DNA of 39,963 nt from Clostridia bacterium (lineage in GTDB: Bacteria; Bacillota; Clostridia; Oscillospirales; CAG-272): contig JAGBCA010000072.1 of the NCBI GenBank assembly GCA_017938205.1, positions 1 to 39,963 of the forward strand, read 5' to 3'. Below the pieces are notes generated by a model. That model saw only the letters and a program-made list of their open reading frames with translations. It had not been told where the DNA came from and searched no databases. This document shows, piece after piece, positions 39,523-39,963 of this stretch. Within the stretch, counting starts at the first letter, position 1; every line of letters begins with the position of its first letter. A program made the position numbers and the translations under genes.

Positions 39523-39703
39523 CGAAAAACGCAAACTCCGATTGTCGCCAAACAAATCGAAGCATAGGGATACCTACATACTCTACACTATGGAATTTGC
39601 GTTTTTACCAAATCCGTAATAATGTAAAGTATGCCGAAAAAAAGGTATAATATCCCCTATAAAGAAAAAATACCCCTAATGTAAAATATTCGATTTGTTT
39701 GGC
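39491..39703 (-). ncRNA. Structured leader or small RNA with two interleaved 15-bp helices
   Basis: The minus-strand promoter predicts a start at about 39703, exactly where GCCAAACAAATCGAA begins. This 15-mer (39689-39703) is perfectly complementary to 39547-39561. Inside that span, 39592-39606 is complementary to 39525-39539 (14 pairs plus one wobble), which lies outside it. The two helices are therefore interleaved, as a pseudoknot or as alternative states. A further 8-bp helix (39671-39678 with 39565-39572) extends the first stem. The last arm touches the terminator at 39499-39522. No start codon with a ribosome-binding site opens a credible frame. This is either a cis-acting attenuator of the zinc-ribbon operon or a free sRNA; no known class was recognised. 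Confidence 0.5.
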
Positions 39704-39709
39704 AATAAA

Positions 39710-39738
39710 ATGATACCATACACAAATCAAAATGTCAA
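39710..39738 (-). promoter_or_regulatory. Promoter of the leader RNA and zinc-ribbon operon
   Basis: On the minus strand consensus TTGACA (39733-39738), 17 nt, TATCAT (39710-39715). Confidence 0.8.
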
Positions 39739-39778
39739 GGGATGAAAAACAAAAAGCCGAAACGGGGAAAGAAAAAAG

Positions 39779-39948
39779 CAAGGCGTGAGCCTTGTATATC
39801 ATCCGCAATTTATTGCGGTATATATATCATCAAGTCGCAGAAAGATACACGCTGATGCGTGATGATATACAGCCCAAAGGGCTGATGATATCCACCACAC
39901 TTCGTGCGGTGATGATATACCAAGTCTGCGACTTGGATAAAAAAAGTC
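39779..39948. repeat. Cluster of short hairpins separated by TATATCATC/GATGATATA
   Basis: Successive palindromes CAAGGC/GCCTTG, CCGCAA/TTGCGG, CACGC/GCGTG, AGCCC/GGGCT, CACC/GGTG and CCAAGTC/GACTTGG are separated by TATATCATC (39795-39803, 39823-39831) or its reverse complement GATGATAT(A) (39861-39869, 39884-39891, 39911-39919). AAGTCGCAG (39832-39840) and CTGCGACTT also form a larger inverted pair. No coding frame is visible, and it runs to near the end of the window. I recognise no named family. Confidence 0.7.
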
Positions 39949-39963
39949 GTATCCTATTGATAC

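Noticed and set aside
39779-39948. CRISPR array
   Set aside because: The constant element is only 9 nt and occurs in both orientations, and the variable parts are palindromes, not spacers. No cas gene is present.

Overview
The window looks like a chromosome segment of an endospore-forming, Gram-positive-type anaerobe of the Clostridia, probably a carbohydrate-degrading gut or rumen lineage. The evidence is a complete spoIIIAA-AH sporulation operon, an AbrB/SpoVT-type regulator, a T-box leader, lipoprotein and Sec signal peptides, near-consensus sigma-A promoters with 17-nt spacers, and several secreted or cytoplasmic carbohydrate-active enzymes. The species cannot be named from sequence alone. 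Most of the window has intermediate G+C. A stretch at about 29.4-32.5 kb is strikingly A+T-rich and looks acquired.

Layout. 0-3.6 kb: DUF975-type membrane protein (-), GH20 hexosaminidase (+), iron-type DtxR regulator (-). 3.7-7.4 kb: operon of two tandemly duplicated PHP-domain proteins and a nitrilase-GDPD fusion. 7.4-9.1 kb: tryptophan T-box leader and a solitary trpB. 9.2-9.4 kb: rod-shaped structured RNA on the minus strand, a 6S-like candidate. 9.5-18.6 kb: two very large secreted proteins, one helical with a LamG-like domain and one heparinase II/III-like polysaccharide lyase. 18.8-19.8 kb: convergent kdgK, which would phosphorylate ketodeoxygluconate made from uronates. 19.9-24.9 kb: AbrB-like regulator divergent from spoIIIAA-AH. 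25-26.1 kb: asd. 26.4-28.6 kb: three tandem lipoproteins.

28.6-32.9 kb is an accessory hotspot. It holds a decayed tRNA copy, an intact tRNA-Met(CAT), repeated terminator and hairpin modules, and an A+T-rich three-gene cassette (HTH protein, unknown protein, membrane-anchored Mrr-like nuclease) that could be an undescribed defence module. A second, related HTH protein translationally coupled to a membrane protein follows at 32.9-33.9 kb. 34.1-35.8 kb carries a TIM-barrel-like protein and a GH43 enzyme, and a 327-bp MITE-like element follows.

36.2-39.4 kb (all minus strand): a membrane protein with ten Cys/Asp/His-rich repeats, a YgjV-like membrane protein, and three zinc-ribbon membrane proteins. 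The zinc-ribbon operon is preceded by a transcribed leader with two interleaved 15-bp complementary pairs and an intrinsic terminator, possibly an undescribed regulatory RNA. The window ends in a cluster of small hairpins separated by TATATCATC/GATGATATA spacers.
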